Shown: in pieces, positions 53,388 through 64,000 of the stretch
Layout: each line of letters opens with the position of its first letter
Numbering within the stretch: position 1 is the first letter of the stretch
Translations under genes and position numbers: made by a program
The notes under the pieces: generated by a model
The model's database searches: none
The model's input: the letters and a program-made list of their open reading frames with translations, nothing else
Told to the model about the DNA's origin: nothing
Assembly: GCA_017546205.1 (NCBI GenBank)
Contig: JAFYXJ010000014.1
Coordinates: 28,851 to 92,850 of the forward strand
Direction of reading: 5' to 3'
Source of the DNA: Clostridia bacterium
Lineage (GTDB): Bacteria; Bacillota; Clostridia; Monoglobales; Monoglobaceae
DNA length: 64,000 bases

Positions 53388-55958
53388 CTATTTTCCAGCT
53401 CCGAATACACTGAAAAGAATTTTCACAGCCTCCGCGCGGGTTACACTTTGTCTGGGGAGCAATGTGCCATCAGGGTATCCGTTGAGAATCCCCTGGGCAG
53501 TTGCGAGTTCCATGCTCGCTTTTCCCCACCCGGGAATATCTTCGGCATCAAGAGCGGTGATGGGAGCTTTGGCTAGTCCTTTTGGTAAAAGACGCTCAAT
53601 GGAGATGGCGTATTCCAATCTTTGAATTTTAGCGGTGGGATTAAATTCCACGCCGGTGTCGGTTAACTGCCCTTGCATAATGCCCAATGCGTAAATAGCT
53701 TTCACCTGATTGGTTGCCCACCATGGAATGGTATCGGCATCGGTGAAAGGAAGTTGCGTTGAGGCGTAGTCTTCTGGTTGAAGTTTCAGGTAGTTACAAA
53801 GCATAATCGCAAATTCGGTACGAGTCATACCGTCGCCTGGGCGGAATCGTCCGTCATCACTGCCGTTTACCACTTTGCAATCGGCAAGGTATCGAATGTA
53901 AGGCTCTGCCCAGTGCCCCGTAGTGTCGAGAAAACTCCGTGTTCCGGTTAAGGAACCCAGGTCAAAGGTCTTGATAGCGCTGGCGCCCAGTTCGTCGGTG
54001 ACAGTCAGGGTGAACCGATGATATTCTCCAGAAAAATCACGAGGATAGGAATAGGTGACGGTTCCGGTCTCAACATCCATTCCGGCAGCTACCGGTTCTC
54101 CGTCCAGATAAAGCTGATAGTGATCCAAATTTCCGTTTTTTGAGGTTACTGTTGCAGAAAAACCCGCAGTAGAGGCAACGCCTTTGATTTCCGGATAAAA
54201 ATCAAAGGTATCCGGCTCGGGATCTTTGGGAATGCGAACGGGAATTTCGTAGGTTTTCAGTCCAACTTTGAGCCGGATGATTCCGGTTGCTCCGGCTTTT
54301 TTAGAGGCGGTAAAGATTCCGTCTTTAGAAATTTCACCTACACTCTTGTCATCGCTGACTGCTTGCCAGATGAAACTGTTCTGGTCCGCAATGATGGGCT
54401 CGCCCCGCCAATAGGCAGAGGCTGAAAGAGAAATGCTGGTTTCTTTCTCCAGTACAAGTTCTTTTACTTCTTTACCGGTGTCTTTCCGGAAAACCTTCAC
54501 CTCATCCGGCGTTGCAATCGCACGAATCATGGTTTCTCCGGTCAGATTTCCGCTTTTGGCGGTGATATATACCTCACCGTTTCCCTGTACTGTTACCAAT
54601 CCGTCTGTGCTGATCTGAGTTTGGGTGTCGGTGCCTTTTTTTAAGGAAAATTGAATCGATCCTGCCTTTGCAGGTCCATAGGAGGAATCCACAGCCGTTG
54701 CCTGTAATTGAACAGAGGAACCGGAAAGAACCGGCGTTCCCCAATGGGATAGATGCAGGGCATAGGGCTTTCCGTCAGGACGGTTGTTCTTTTTTAAGAA
54801 TAGAAAGTTTGCGCATTTTCGTTGAGGCTCAGACGGCGTGTTGACAAGGGCAAAGTCGGTTGCCCCGGGTATGGTTGCCCCAAGTGTGGTGGAACCGCCA
54901 CCGTCCAGATTCAGGGCATCTACACACCCAAGCTCCAGCATGCGCTTGGCAAGGGTCTCAATTCTTACGCCGTAACTATAGCCTGACTGTCTGCCGTCAA
55001 TGGTATAAAAGAGAAGACTCCCATCCCTGCGGATACCAATTGCGGTTCGGGGAGCAGCACTTTGGTCGGTGTAATCCAGTTTTCCGTCGGTAATCAGCCT
55101 TCCACCAAGAGCCCCGAGGCCATAGACAGCTTTTTTCCATCGTGGATCATTGCCGGTTTCTTTGGTTGATAGTGTAACGGTATCGCCAATTTGCAAGGAT
55201 GTCAGTTTCTCTGTTAGGGAGGGGTCTGCGTTGGCAGAAACGCTTAAAATCCATTTTCCGTCGGAAATAGCCAAAGACCCGTCATATTCATCAATGCTTT
55301 CTACTACAGCAGTTACCTTGCTGTCAAGGGTAATAGAACCGCTGACCTCAGTCAGAACCACATTGATTCCGTTTCCGATTGCATGGGTCTGGGTTCCGTA
55401 ATCTTCAGTATATAGATAGATGGCGTAGGGTTGACGATATTTGTTGATACAATCAACAGAAAAGGAATGGTCCGCTGTTTCCAGCACCGTTTCAATGGGC
55501 AGTGTGCCGATAAATGCGGTACCATCTTCATAAAATCCAATGGCGGGTAAAGTTTCCGTATCCTTGGATACGACACGCCTGTCAATTATAACGTTGCTCA
55601 TAGGCACACCGGTTTGCAAAGAAAAGAAATCGGCGTTGATGCCGGCGGCATTATAAATGCCGTTATTATTGAGGAATGTATTGGCTTGAGTCAGGGTGCG
55701 TTTTCCATGTACGGCGTTGCCGTTGGTAAGAATGGGTGTTACATCTTTATTGGGAGTATAGAGAATGTAATGCTCACTCTGTTTTCCTACCGTTGCGTCA
55801 AAGAATGTGTTTTCATGCAGTACCGTGCCCTGAGAAAGAATAGTTTGCCGGTGGAACCCCGGAGCGCCTAGAACATCTGCAAAAACAGAAACGGGGCATA
55901 AAAGAAGAAAAAGCACCAGAAGTGCCGATAAAAGTCTGTATTTTTGTTGTTTCATCAT
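53388..55958 (-). CDS. S-layer-anchored phosphodiester glycosidase-family (NAGPA) protein
   Basis: An 856-residue secreted protein. The signal peptide covers about residues 1-27 (cleavage near VFA/DVL). The first half is a NAGPA-type (phosphodiester glycosidase) domain, with AGINADFFSLQTGVPMS near residue 108, PRTAIGIRRDGSLLFYTIDGR near 300 and ALNLDGGGSTTLG near 345. These are the conserved family blocks of bacterial 'exopolysaccharide' hydrolases. Two Ig/Big-like beta domains follow (about 400-670), then three SLH repeats (about 680-856, containing TTGHWAEPYIRYLAD and PDGTLLPRQSVTRAEAVKIL). SLH anchoring binds pyruvylated wall polymer. It is a single-gene unit divergent from rpoB. SD AGGAAGGA; ATG 55955 is an equal alternative start. 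Confidence 0.9.
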   Translation of the reverse strand: MMKQQKYRLLSALLVLFLLLCPVSVFADVLGAPGFHRQTILSQGTVLHENTFFDATVGKQSEHYILYTPNKDVTPILTNGNAVHGKRTLTQANTFLNNNGIYNAAGINADFFSLQTGVPMSNVIIDRRVVSKDTETLPAIGFYEDGTAFIGTLPIETVLETADHSFSVDCINKYRQPYAIYLYTEDYGTQTHAIGNGINVVLTEVSGSITLDSKVTAVVESIDEYDGSLAISDGKWILSVSANADPSLTEKLTSLQIGDTVTLSTKETGNDPRWKKAVYGLGALGGRLITDGKLDYTDQSAAPRTAIGIRRDGSLLFYTIDGRQSGYSYGVRIETLAKRMLELGCVDALNLDGGGSTTLGATIPGATDFALVNTPSEPQRKCANFLFLKKNNRPDGKPYALHLSHWGTPVLSGSSVQLQATAVDSSYGPAKAGSIQFSLKKGTDTQTQISTDGLVTVQGNGEVYITAKSGNLTGETMIRAIATPDEVKVFRKDTGKEVKELVLEKETSISLSASAYWRGEPIIADQNSFIWQAVSDDKSVGEISKDGIFTASKKAGATGIIRLKVGLKTYEIPVRIPKDPEPDTFDFYPEIKGVASTAGFSATVTSKNGNLDHYQLYLDGEPVAAGMDVETGTVTYSYPRDFSGEYHRFTLTVTDELGASAIKTFDLGSLTGTRSFLDTTGHWAEPYIRYLADCKVVNGSDDGRFRPGDGMTRTEFAIMLCNYLKLQPEDYASTQLPFTDADTIPWWATNQVKAIYALGIMQGQLTDTGVEFNPTAKIQRLEYAISIERLLPKGLAKAPITALDAEDIPGWGKASMELATAQGILNGYPDGTLLPRQSVTRAEAVKILFSVFGAGK

Positions 55959-55999
55959 GGCAGTCCTTCCTGAAAAATGTATTTTTTTGAAAAACCCAC

Positions 56000-56028
56000 T
56001 TGACAGCGGGGAATTTACATGATATAAT
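56000..56028 (+). promoter_or_regulatory. Consensus sigma-A promoter of rpoBC
   Basis: Perfect TTGACA (56000-56005) and TATAAT (56023-56028), spacer 17 bp. It shows that rpoBC is transcribed independently of ribosomal protein genes here. Confidence 0.9.
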
Positions 56029-56269
56029 ACCTATCTGTTTATTATGCGAAATTTTACGCTTTTGCTTATTTGCGTGGATTTCCGAATGACAGTATAACAT
56101 AGAATATTGCATTTCGCAAGACCTTTTTCCCTGCGTATTTCTGGTAAAAACGGAAAGCGGTGGGTAAGGGGAATTTTGCGCTTTCATGCGTTTTGCGGTA
56201 GAAAATTTGTTATAAAATACCCGGTCATACAGCCGGGTTCCAATATCATATTAAGAGGTGAGCGGTTTT
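56029..56269 (+). promoter_or_regulatory. Long 5' leader of rpoB
   Basis: About 235 nt without a gene. Near its end is a 6-bp stem ACCCGG / CCGGGT (56219-56224 with 56233-56238), some 15 nt before the ribosome site. No T tract follows, so it is not a simple terminator. I see no leader peptide or known riboswitch. Long leaders upstream of rpoB often carry attenuation or translational control in other bacteria; here this is only a possibility. Confidence 0.5.
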
Positions 56270-59200
56270 ATGGTACATCCGGTGAAACTAGGCAAAAACA
56301 CGCGTATGAGTTATGGTAAAATCAATGAGGTTCTGGAGATGCCAAACCTGATTGAAATCCAGAAGAACTCTTATGACTGGTTTTTGAAGGAAGGACTGAA
56401 AGAAGTTTTTCATGACGTATCTCCCATTACGGACTATGCCGGCAATCTTGTTCTGGAGTTCATTGATTACCGAATGGAGGATACAACCAAGTATGACATC
56501 GAGGAATGTAAAGAAAGGGATGCTACCTATGCGGCACCCCTGCGTGTTAAAGTCCGCTTAGTCAACAAAGAAACCGGAGAGGTAAAGGAACAGGAGATCT
56601 TTATGGGCGATTTCCCGCTGATGACCCCTGCAGGAACCTTTATCATCAACGGTGCGGAGCGTGTTATCGTTTCTCAGCTGGTTAGAGCACCAAGCGTATA
56701 CTATGCGCAGGAATTTGACAAGGTGGGAAAGAAACTCTTTACATCTCAGGTCATTCCCAACCGCGGTGCGTGGTTGGAATATGAAACAGACAGCAACGAT
56801 ATCTTTTATGTAAGAATCGACCGGAATCGCAAGATCCCTGTTACGGTTTTGATCCGTGCCCTTGGATTTGGTACTGATGCACAGATTACGGAATTCTTCG
56901 GTGAGGATACCCGTTTGCTGGCAACCATGGAGAAAGATACAACAAGCACTCAGGAAGAGGGCTTGCTTGAAGTGTACAGAAAACTGCGTCCGGGTGAACC
57001 GCCTACGGTGGAGAGCGCTCAGTCGCTGCTCACAAATCTGTTCTTTGATCCCAAACGGTATGACCTTGCAAGAGTCGGCCGTTACAAGTTCAATAAAAAG
57101 CTGGCACTGGCTGCCCGTGTTTGTGGCTTTGTTTCTGCAGAAACTGTGGCAGATCCGGCAACCGGTGAAGTGATTGTAACTGAAGGTGAAGTGATCACCA
57201 AGGCAATCGCGGCTGAACTGGAAAAGGCAGAAATCAATGCCATCACTCTGAATGTGGATGGTAACCTGACCAAGGTTATTTCCAATGGCATGGTTGATGT
57301 GAAGAATTATGTAGAATATAACCCCAGAGACTACGGTATTACCGAGACGGTAAGAGGCATTGTTTTGCATGAGATTCTGGAACAGTATCCGGATGTTAAT
57401 TCTGATGAGTTTAAGCAGGCTCTTGTTGACAGAAAGGACGAGCTGATTCCTCGTCACATTCTGATTGACGATATTCTTGCGTCTATTTCGTATATTGGCA
57501 ACCTTGCAAACGGAGTTGGATGCGTGGATGATATTGACCATCTGGGCAACCGCCGTCTGCGTAGTGTTGGTGAACTTTTGCAGAACCAGTTCCGTATCGG
57601 CCTTTCTCGTATGGAACGTGTTGTACGTGAGCGTATGACCATTCAGGATCAGGAGGGTATTACTCCTCAGACCTTGATTAACATTCGTCCCGTTACTTCT
57701 GCAATCAAAGAGTTCTTCTGCTCTTCCCAGTTGTCTCAGTTTATGGACCAGATCAATCCTCTGGGTGAACTGACACACAAGAGAAGACTTTCCGCACTGG
57801 GCCCCGGTGGTCTCTCCCGTGAGCGTGCCGGCTTTGAAGTGCGTGACGTACACCATTCTCACTATGGCCGTATGTGTCCTATTGAGACACCTGAGGGACC
57901 GAATATCGGTTTGATCAACTCTTTGAGCGGATTTGCCAAGGTGAATGAGTACGGATTTATTGAAACACCTTACCGCCGTGTGGATAAGGAAACCGGCATT
58001 GTTACGGAAGATGTGGAATACATGACCGCGGATACCGAGGACGGTTTCTATGTTGCACAGGCAACAGAGCCTTTGGATGAAGAAGGAAGATTCGTAAACA
58101 AGAAGATCGTTACTCGTTTTAAAGATGAGTTCCTTGAAGTATCCCCCAATAAGGTGGATTATATGGACGTATCACCCAGACAGGTTATCTCTATTGCGAC
58201 TGCAATGATTCCCTTCCTGGAAAACGACGACGCAAACCGTGCGCTGATGGGATCTAACATGCAGCGTCAGGCAGTTCCCCTTTTGATGCCGGAATCTCCT
58301 ATCGTAGGCACAGGTATGGAGTACAAGGCTGCCCGTGACTCCGGTGTATGTATTCTTGCGAAAGAAGCAGGTGTTGTAGAAAAGGTTTCTGCAGATGAGA
58401 TTGTGATCCGCAATGAGAACCATGAACTGGATACCTACAAACTGATTAAGTTCACCCGTTCCAACCAGGGTACCTGTGTCAACCAGAGACCTATTGTAAA
58501 CCATGGTGATAAAGTGGAAAAAGGTGAAATTATTGCCGACGGTCCTTCTACAAAGGACGGCGAAATCGGTCTGGGAAGAAACATCCTGATCGGATTTATG
58601 ACATGGGAAGGTTATAACTACGAGGATGCTATTCTTATCAATGAAAGACTGGTAAAAGAAGATATCTTCACATCCATTCATATTGAAGAATATGAGATGG
58701 AAGCAAGAGACACCAAATTAGGTCCGGAAGAAATCACCCGTGACATCCCCAACGTAGGTGAGGATGCCCTTCGTGATCTGGATGAAAGAGGTATTATCCG
58801 CATTGGTGCCGAGGTAGAAAGCGGTGACATTCTGGTCGGTAAGGTTACCCCTAAAGGTGAAACCGAACTGACTGCTGAAGAACGGTTGCTCCGTGCCATC
58901 TTCGGTGAGAAAGCCAGAGAGGTTCGTGATACCTCATTGCGTGTGCCTCATGGTGAATATGGTATCATTGTTGATGTTAAGGTATTTACCCGTGCCAACG
59001 GTGACGAATTACCGCCAGGTGTCAACCAGGTGGTTCGCTGTTACATCGCACAGAAGAGAAAAATCTCTGTCGGTGATAAGATGGCAGGTCGTCACGGTAA
59101 CAAGGGCGTTATCTCCCGTATTCTGCCGGAAGAGGATATGCCGTTCCTGCCGGATGGTACTCCTTTGCAGATTGTACTGAATCCTCTGGGCGTACCTTCC

Positions 59201-60052
59201 CGTATGAATATCGGACAGGTATTGGAGGTTCACCTTGGCTATGCGGCAAAAGCCCTTGGCTGGAAGATTGCAACTCCTGTTTTTGATGGTGCAAATGAGG
59301 AAGATATTATGGATGCACTGGAACAGGCAGGCTACAACCGTAACGGTAAAACCATTCTGTATGACGGACGTACCGGTGAGCCTTTTGACAATCCGGTAAC
59401 CGTAGGTTATATGCACTATTTGAAACTTGCTCATCTGGTTGATGACAAGATTCATGCCCGTTCTACCGGTCCATACTCTTTGGTTACGCAGCAGCCTCTG
59501 GGTGGTAAAGCTCAGTTCGGTGGACAGCGTTTCGGTGAGATGGAGGTTTGGGCACTGGAGGCATATGGTGCAGCCTACACCTTGCAGGAAATCCTGACCG
59601 TTAAGTCTGACGATATCGTAGGACGTGTCAAGACCTATGAATCTATTGTAAAAGGTGATAATGTTCCGGAACCTGGTGTTCCCGAGTCCTTTAAGGTTCT
59701 TGTTAAGGAACTGCAAAGTTTGGCTCTGGATATTAAAGTTCTGGACAAAGACGATAACGAAATCGTACTTCGTGAATCTGTAGATGATGATCCGGATGAT
59801 TTGCCGGTTAACATCGCGGGTATTGAGGAGGATGAGTTCCTTCCGGAAGACAGAGATGACTTTGATGACGAGGATGATATGTTGGATGATGTTGAGGATA
59901 TCCTTTCTGATGATGAGGATGATGACATCAGCGCAATTCTTGGCGGAAAAGATTCCGGCTTTGGCGGGGATTATCTTGATTCTGACGAAGTAGAATCTCT
60001 TGACCTGATGGCCGAGGAAGAAGATTTTGATGATGACGACATGGAATTCTAG
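56270..60052 (+). CDS. rpoB: RNA polymerase beta subunit, with long acidic tail
   Basis: Catalytic subunit of RNA polymerase, 1260 residues. The rifampicin region reads [20 protein letters not shown] with the sensitive-type Asp, His and (downstream) Ser positions, so no target resistance is evident. Conserved core blocks GHNVxV-type [22 protein letters not shown] and [24 protein letters not shown] are intact. After the last conserved helix, about 88 residues from 59785 on form an extremely acidic tail, roughly half Asp/Glu. I chose ATG 56270, 9 nt after AAGAGGTG; GTG 56258 overlaps this site. Confidence 0.98.
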   Translation: MVHPVKLGKNTRMSYGKINEVLEMPNLIEIQKNSYDWFLKEGLKEVFHDVSPITDYAGNLVLEFIDYRMEDTTKYDIEECKERDATYAAPLRVKVRLVNKETGEVKEQEIFMGDFPLMTPAGTFIINGAERVIVSQLVRAPSVYYAQEFDKVGKKLFTSQVIPNRGAWLEYETDSNDIFYVRIDRNRKIPVTVLIRALGFGTDAQITEFFGEDTRLLATMEKDTTSTQEEGLLEVYRKLRPGEPPTVESAQSLLTNLFFDPKRYDLARVGRYKFNKKLALAARVCGFVSAETVADPATGEVIVTEGEVITKAIAAELEKAEINAITLNVDGNLTKVISNGMVDVKNYVEYNPRDYGITETVRGIVLHEILEQYPDVNSDEFKQALVDRKDELIPRHILIDDILASISYIGNLANGVGCVDDIDHLGNRRLRSVGELLQNQFRIGLSRMERVVRERMTIQDQEGITPQTLINIRPVTSAIKEFFCSSQLSQFMDQINPLGELTHKRRLSALGPGGLSRERAGFEVRDVHHSHYGRMCPIETPEGPNIGLINSLSGFAKVNEYGFIETPYRRVDKETGIVTEDVEYMTADTEDGFYVAQATEPLDEEGRFVNKKIVTRFKDEFLEVSPNKVDYMDVSPRQVISIATAMIPFLENDDANRALMGSNMQRQAVPLLMPESPIVGTGMEYKAARDSGVCILAKEAGVVEKVSADEIVIRNENHELDTYKLIKFTRSNQGTCVNQRPIVNHGDKVEKGEIIADGPSTKDGEIGLGRNILIGFMTWEGYNYEDAILINERLVKEDIFTSIHIEEYEMEARDTKLGPEEITRDIPNVGEDALRDLDERGIIRIGAEVESGDILVGKVTPKGETELTAEERLLRAIFGEKAREVRDTSLRVPHGEYGIIVDVKVFTRANGDELPPGVNQVVRCYIAQKRKISVGDKMAGRHGNKGVISRILPEEDMPFLPDGTPLQIVLNPLGVPSRMNIGQVLEVHLGYAAKALGWKIATPVFDGANEEDIMDALEQAGYNRNGKTILYDGRTGEPFDNPVTVGYMHYLKLAHLVDDKIHARSTGPYSLVTQQPLGGKAQFGGQRFGEMEVWALEAYGAAYTLQEILTVKSDDIVGRVKTYESIVKGDNVPEPGVPESFKVLVKELQSLALDIKVLDKDDNEIVLRESVDDDPDDLPVNIAGIEEDEFLPEDRDDFDDEDDMLDDVEDILSDDEDDDISAILGGKDSGFGGDYLDSDEVESLDLMAEEEDFDDDDMEF

Positions 60053-60131
60053 AAATAGAATGTCCTGATCCGTTTGTGAAACTCACCGCAAGCGGACACA
60101 GAATTTTGTGAGTTGGAAAGGCTTGGTCGTT

Positions 60132-63100
60132 ATGAGTGAATATCAAAATTTTGAAGCGATTCAAATCGGACTTGCTTCACCTGAGAAAATCAGAGAATGG
60201 TCCAGAGGCGAAGTAAAAAAGCCGGAGACCATTAACTATAGAACCTTAAAGCCGGAGAAGGACGGATTGTTCTGCGAACGTATCTTTGGACCGCAAAAAG
60301 ACTGGGAATGTCATTGTGGTAAATATAAAAGAGTGCGTTACAAGGGCGTTGTCTGTGACCGATGCGGTGTTGAGGTTACCCGTTCCAAGGTGCGTCGTGA
60401 GAGAATGGGACATATTGAACTTGCAGTACCGGTTTCTCATATCTGGTACTTCAAAGGCATCCCCAGCCGTATGGGTTTGATTCTGGATATGTCTCCCAGA
60501 GCATTGGAAAAGGTTCTATATTTTGCAGCCTATGTAGTCATTGATCCCGGCCGTACCGGTTTGATGAAGAATCAGATTCTTTCTGAGAAAGAATATCGGG
60601 AAAATTATGAGAAATACGGAGATATGTTCCGTGCGGGCATGGGCGCAGAGGCGATTCTGGAGATGCTTCGGGATATTGATCTGGAAGCATTGTATGAAGA
60701 ACTGAAAGCTGATCTGGATGGCGCAAAGGGACAGAAAAAGGTTCGTACGGTTCGTCGTCTGGAAGTAGTTGAGGCGTTCCGCAAATCCGGGAACAAGCCA
60801 GAGTGGATGATTATGACCGTTATTCCGGTTATTCCTCCTGAAATCCGGCCTATGGTACAGTTGGACGGCGGTCGTTTTGCGACCTCCGACCTGAATGATC
60901 TGTACCGTCGGGTTATCAACCGTAACAATCGGTTGAAGAGACTGCTGGATTTGGGTGCACCTGAAATTATCGTAAGAAACGAGAAGAGGATGCTGCAGGA
61001 AGCAGTGGATGCTTTGATTGATAACGGACGCCGTGGTCGTCCTGTTACCGGACCTGGTAACAGACCCCTCAAGTCCTTATCTGATATGTTGAAAGGTAAG
61101 CAGGGACGGTTCCGTCAGAACCTGTTGGGTAAGCGTGTTGACTATTCTGGACGTTCTGTTATCGTTGTTGGGCCGGAACTGAAAATTTACCAGTGCGGTC
61201 TTCCTAAAAAAATGGCATTGGAACTCTTCAAACCCTTTGTGATGAAAAAGTTGGTTGCCGATGGTTTGGCTCACAACATCAAATCCGCAAAGCGGATGGT
61301 GGAACGTGTTCGTCCGGAGGTGTGGGATGTACTGGAAGAGGTTATCTCCGAGCATCCGGTGCTTTTAAACCGTGCACCAACCCTGCATAGACTGGGTATT
61401 CAGGCATTTGAGCCGGTATTGGTTGATGGTAAAGCGTTGAAACTGCATCCGTTGGTATGTACCGCGTTTAATGCGGACTTTGACGGTGACCAGATGGCGG
61501 TTCACCTCCCCTTGTCTGCTGAGGCGCAGGCGGAGGCTCGGTTCCTGATGCTTTCCGCAAACAACCTGATTAAGCCTCAGGATGGTAAGCCTGTTACCGT
61601 TCCTACGCAGGATATGGTTTTGGGTAGTTACTACCTGACCTTAAAAGATGACACAGAAATCGGTACCGGTAAGGTATTCGGTTCTTATGATGAAGCTGTT
61701 TTGGCTTACAACAATGACGCGGTAGGATTGCATGCGCCGATTCGGGTGCGTGTTAGTCGCACCATTGACGGCGTAGAAAAAACCGGTTTGATTGATGCGA
61801 CAGTAGGTCGGTTGATTTTCAACTCCAAGATTCCTCAGGATTTGGGATTTGTTGACAGAATCGATCCGGAACATGAACTGGATCTGGAAATCGGTGATAA
61901 TGTTCTTCACACACCGAAATCCAAAGCGTCCAACAATGAAAATGTAGAACCCGGTGTTGACAAGAAGTTGCTTGGTAAGATTATCGACGCCAATATTAAG
62001 GCACATGGTATTACGGAAACGGCAACCTTGTTGGATGATATTAAGGCAATGGGTTACAAGTATTCTACCATCGGTGCAATTACCGTTTGTGTGGATGATA
62101 TGCAGGTGCCGGAAGAAAAGAAACAATATCTTGCGGAAGCTGAAGAAAGAATTGAGCAGGTGATGAAGAAATATCGCCGTGGTTTGCTTACGGATGAAGA
62201 ACGGTATCGCCATGTTATCAGCATCTGGTCCGAAACTTCTAATAAAGTTACCGATGCCTTGATGGCAAACCTGAGTCAGCTCAATCCTATCTACATGATG
62301 GCAAATTCCGGAGCCCGTGGTAGCGTGAACCAGATTCGTCAGTTGGCTGCAATGCGTGGTTTGATGGCGGATACATCCGGACGTACCATTGAGATTCCGA
62401 TTCGTTCTAACTTCCGTGAAGGTCTGAACGTGCTTGAGTACTTTATTTCTACGCACGGTGCTCGTAAAGGTTTGACCGATACAGCACTGCGTACGGCGGA
62501 CTCTGGTTACCTGACCCGTCGTTTGGTAGACGTATCTCAGGAAGTCATTGTCCGTGAGGAAGACTGTGGAACCCGTGATGGTATTGTTGTATGTGACATT
62601 CGTGACGGTAATGAGATTATCGAACCGTTGATTGATCGTCTTGAGGGAAGAACTGTAACGGAAGATATTTTGGATCCCAAGACCGGTGCAATTATTGTTC
62701 CCGAAAACGAAATGATTACTGCGGAACAGGCTCGCCAGATTGTCAATGCAGGCATTCAAGAAGTGAAGATTCGCTCCGTTGTGAAATGCCGTAGTAAGGT
62801 GGGTGTTTGTGCAAAATGTTACGGCCACAACCTGGCAACCGGAAAACCGGTTGACGTTGGTGAGACTGTTGGTATTATCGCTGCACAGTCCATTGGTGAG
62901 CCGGGTACCCAGCTGACCATGAGAACCTTCCACGCCGGCGGTGTCGCAGGTGATGATATTACCCAGGGTCTTCCCCGTGTGGAGGAGTTGTTCGAGGCAA
63001 GAAAACCCAAGGGTGTTGCTATTGTCAGTGAGATTGGCGGTAAGGTTCATGTTACAGAAGAAAATAATAAGCGTGAAGTTACTGTCCTGAATCCGGAAAC

Positions 63101-63737
63101 CGGCGAGGCTATGGATTATCTGATTCCCTTTGGATCCAGAATTAAGGTTCGTGAAGATCAGGAAATCCAGGCGGGCGACCCCCTGACAGAAGGTTCTATC
63201 AATCCTCACGATATTCTGGAGATTATGGGATCTACTGCAGTACAGAATTACTTTATTCAGGAAGTGCAGCGTGTATATCGTTTGCAGGGTGTTGATATCA
63301 ATGATAAACACATTGAGGTTATCGTTCGTCAGATGATGCACAAAGTTAAGATTGATGATGCAGGAGATACCGATTTGCTGACCGGTTCTCTGGTAAGTAT
63401 GTATGAGCTGGAAGCTATCAATGCCCAGATGATTGAAGATGGCAAAGAACCCGCAAAAGCAACCGATGTGCTGATGGGTATCACCAAAGCCGCTCTTGCA
63501 ACAGAATCCTTCTTGTCTGCAGCGTCCTTCCAGGAGACCACACGTGTCCTTACCGATGCAGCAATCAAAGGTAAGAAAGACCCGCTGGTTGGTCTGAAAG
63601 AGAATGTTATCATTGGTAAATTGGTTCCTGCGGGAACTGGTATGGCTCGGTACAACAGCATCGATGTTTGTCCCGTGTATGGAGAAGTTCTTGCAGAAGC
63701 TGCAGGAGAAACTTCTGCCGAAGATACAGCTGTATAA
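60132..63737 (+). CDS. rpoC: RNA polymerase beta' subunit
   Basis: Largest RNA polymerase subunit, 1201 residues. The N-terminal zinc ribbon uses Cys60, Cys62, Cys75 and Cys78. The catalytic magnesium triad is in [12 protein letters not shown] near residue 446. The second zinc site [13 protein letters not shown] is near residue 888, followed by the bridge/jaw regions [19 protein letters not shown] and [13 protein letters not shown]. The start ATG 60132 is 9-10 nt after GAAAGG; the longer frame to 60108 has no family support. The gap to rpoB is 79 bp. Confidence 0.98.
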   Translation: MSEYQNFEAIQIGLASPEKIREWSRGEVKKPETINYRTLKPEKDGLFCERIFGPQKDWECHCGKYKRVRYKGVVCDRCGVEVTRSKVRRERMGHIELAVPVSHIWYFKGIPSRMGLILDMSPRALEKVLYFAAYVVIDPGRTGLMKNQILSEKEYRENYEKYGDMFRAGMGAEAILEMLRDIDLEALYEELKADLDGAKGQKKVRTVRRLEVVEAFRKSGNKPEWMIMTVIPVIPPEIRPMVQLDGGRFATSDLNDLYRRVINRNNRLKRLLDLGAPEIIVRNEKRMLQEAVDALIDNGRRGRPVTGPGNRPLKSLSDMLKGKQGRFRQNLLGKRVDYSGRSVIVVGPELKIYQCGLPKKMALELFKPFVMKKLVADGLAHNIKSAKRMVERVRPEVWDVLEEVISEHPVLLNRAPTLHRLGIQAFEPVLVDGKALKLHPLVCTAFNADFDGDQMAVHLPLSAEAQAEARFLMLSANNLIKPQDGKPVTVPTQDMVLGSYYLTLKDDTEIGTGKVFGSYDEAVLAYNNDAVGLHAPIRVRVSRTIDGVEKTGLIDATVGRLIFNSKIPQDLGFVDRIDPEHELDLEIGDNVLHTPKSKASNNENVEPGVDKKLLGKIIDANIKAHGITETATLLDDIKAMGYKYSTIGAITVCVDDMQVPEEKKQYLAEAEERIEQVMKKYRRGLLTDEERYRHVISIWSETSNKVTDALMANLSQLNPIYMMANSGARGSVNQIRQLAAMRGLMADTSGRTIEIPIRSNFREGLNVLEYFISTHGARKGLTDTALRTADSGYLTRRLVDVSQEVIVREEDCGTRDGIVVCDIRDGNEIIEPLIDRLEGRTVTEDILDPKTGAIIVPENEMITAEQARQIVNAGIQEVKIRSVVKCRSKVGVCAKCYGHNLATGKPVDVGETVGIIAAQSIGEPGTQLTMRTFHAGGVAGDDITQGLPRVEELFEARKPKGVAIVSEIGGKVHVTEENNKREVTVLNPETGEAMDYLIPFGSRIKVREDQEIQAGDPLTEGSINPHDILEIMGSTAVQNYFIQEVQRVYRLQGVDINDKHIEVIVRQMMHKVKIDDAGDTDLLTGSLVSMYELEAINAQMIEDGKEPAKATDVLMGITKAALATESFLSAASFQETTRVLTDAAIKGKKDPLVGLKENVIIGKLVPAGTGMARYNSIDVCPVYGEVLAEAAGETSAEDTAV

Positions 63738-63756
63738 GATGTATAATTATTAGAAG

Positions 63757-63789
63757 AAAAGCCAATCCTACATAAGGGTTGGCTTTTTT
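63757..63789 (+). terminator. Terminator of rpoBC
   Basis: 13-bp stem AAAAGCCAATCCT / AGGGTTGGCTTTT with one G-T pair (63757-63769 with 63775-63787), loop of 5, then T tract. Confidence 0.92.
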
Positions 63790-63868
63790 GTTCACTTTTA
63801 TAAAAATACTGTCAAATTTCAGCGGAAAAATGCCGTTTCTTTTGTGCGACTTTTCGTGCAAAAACTTA

Positions 63869-63897
63869 TTGACAAAGAGAGAATAAGGTGATATACT
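63869..63897 (+). promoter_or_regulatory. Strong promoter P1 pointing out of the window
   Basis: TTGACA (63869-63874) and TATACT (63892-63897), spacer 17 bp, followed by GTCGCTCGCCGAGAGGAGCA. First of two tandem promoters. Confidence 0.85.
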
Positions 63898-63966
63898 AAC
63901 AAAGTCGCTCGCCGAGAGGAGCAAGACAAGCACAGAAAAATAATTTAAAAAAATTAAAAAAAGTGC

Positions 63967-63995
63967 TTGACAAATGAGAAACAGCGTGATATAAT
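63967..63995 (+). promoter_or_regulatory. Strong promoter P2 pointing out of the window
   Basis: Perfect TTGACA (63967-63972) and TATAAT (63990-63995), spacer 17 bp, preceded by an A-tract-rich UP-like region and the segment AAAGTGCTTGACA. Tandem strong promoters of this kind usually drive rRNA or other stable RNA operons; the gene itself is beyond the window. Confidence 0.85.
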
Positions 63996-64000
63996 AATCA

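Noticed and set aside
57700..57860. Rifampicin-resistance substitution in RpoB.
   Set aside because: The cluster I residues commonly changed in resistant strains are the sensitive types here.
61641..63341. A 566-codon minus-strand open frame opposite rpoC.
   Set aside because: Mirror of a highly expressed gene with strong codon bias; composition is implausible for a protein.

Overview
The window is a 64 kb stretch of chromosome from a low-to-mid GC, endospore-forming member of the Firmicutes, most likely class Clostridia. Supporting signs are the spoIIA operon with sigma-F, a sigma-K gene with its pro-sequence, a DivIB/FtsQ-FtsZ arrangement, the dgt-dnaG-rpoD and rimP-nusA-rnpM-L7Ae-infB-rbfA operon orders, SLH and BspA-type surface proteins, strong AGGAGG ribosome sites and near-consensus TTGACA-N17-TATAAT promoters. 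I cannot name the genus. Nearly all genes are intact; only murG is cut, by the left window edge. I see no insertion sequence, prophage, CRISPR array or convincing pseudogene.

Layout. 1-4.3 kb: end of a division/cell-wall cluster (murG, murA, ftsQ/divIB, ftsZ) closed by a terminator. 4.3-9.1 kb: an accessory patch with an MFS transporter, a cytoplasmic propeller glycosidase-like protein and an ABC exporter. 9.2-10.7 kb: spoIIAA-spoIIAB-sigF on the minus strand behind a sigma-H-like promoter, divergent from comF. 10.8-17.2 kb: comF, pth, mfd and a membrane-anchored parvulin. 17.2-21.2 kb: FHA, SEDS (FtsW/RodA) and PBP genes, then sigK. 21.2-24.6 kb: a VIT/vWA-like protein, queH, tRNA-Arg(ACG) and an ECF S-component resembling NiaX. 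24.7-28.5 kb: glycolytic operon pgk-tpiA-gpmI. 28.5-32.8 kb: a PDZ/radical SAM protein, der, plsY, gpsA. 32.9-37.2 kb: a 1458-residue BspA-like surface protein with nine 60-residue repeats. 37.3-38.8 kb: trmK and a Nif3-family gene (minus). 38.9-45.1 kb: dgt, dnaG, rpoD and a secreted SGNH esterase. 45.2-53.4 kb: nrdR, then rimP-nusA-rnpM-rplGA-like-infB-rbfA-nrnA-truB-ribF. 53.4-56.0 kb: a NAGPA-SLH surface protein (minus). 56.3-63.7 kb: rpoB-rpoC with their own promoter. 63.8-64 kb: two tandem strong promoters pointing out of the window, probably for a stable-RNA or ribosomal operon.

How it fits together. The region is dominated by information processing (rpoB, rpoC, rpoD, nusA, infB, dnaG, mfd), envelope growth and division, central glycolysis and sporulation control. 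Accessory character is limited to the surface proteins, carbohydrate-active proteins and transporters placed between these operons. The most notable observations are a Pgk whose conserved active-site lysine is replaced by methionine, a repeat surface protein that has grown by a two-unit 360-bp duplication, a VIT/vWA-type protein with a degraded metal site, a very long acidic tail on RpoB, Thr/Pro-rich inserts in FtsQ, and a structured leader before rimP. I did not find a clearly new multi-gene system.
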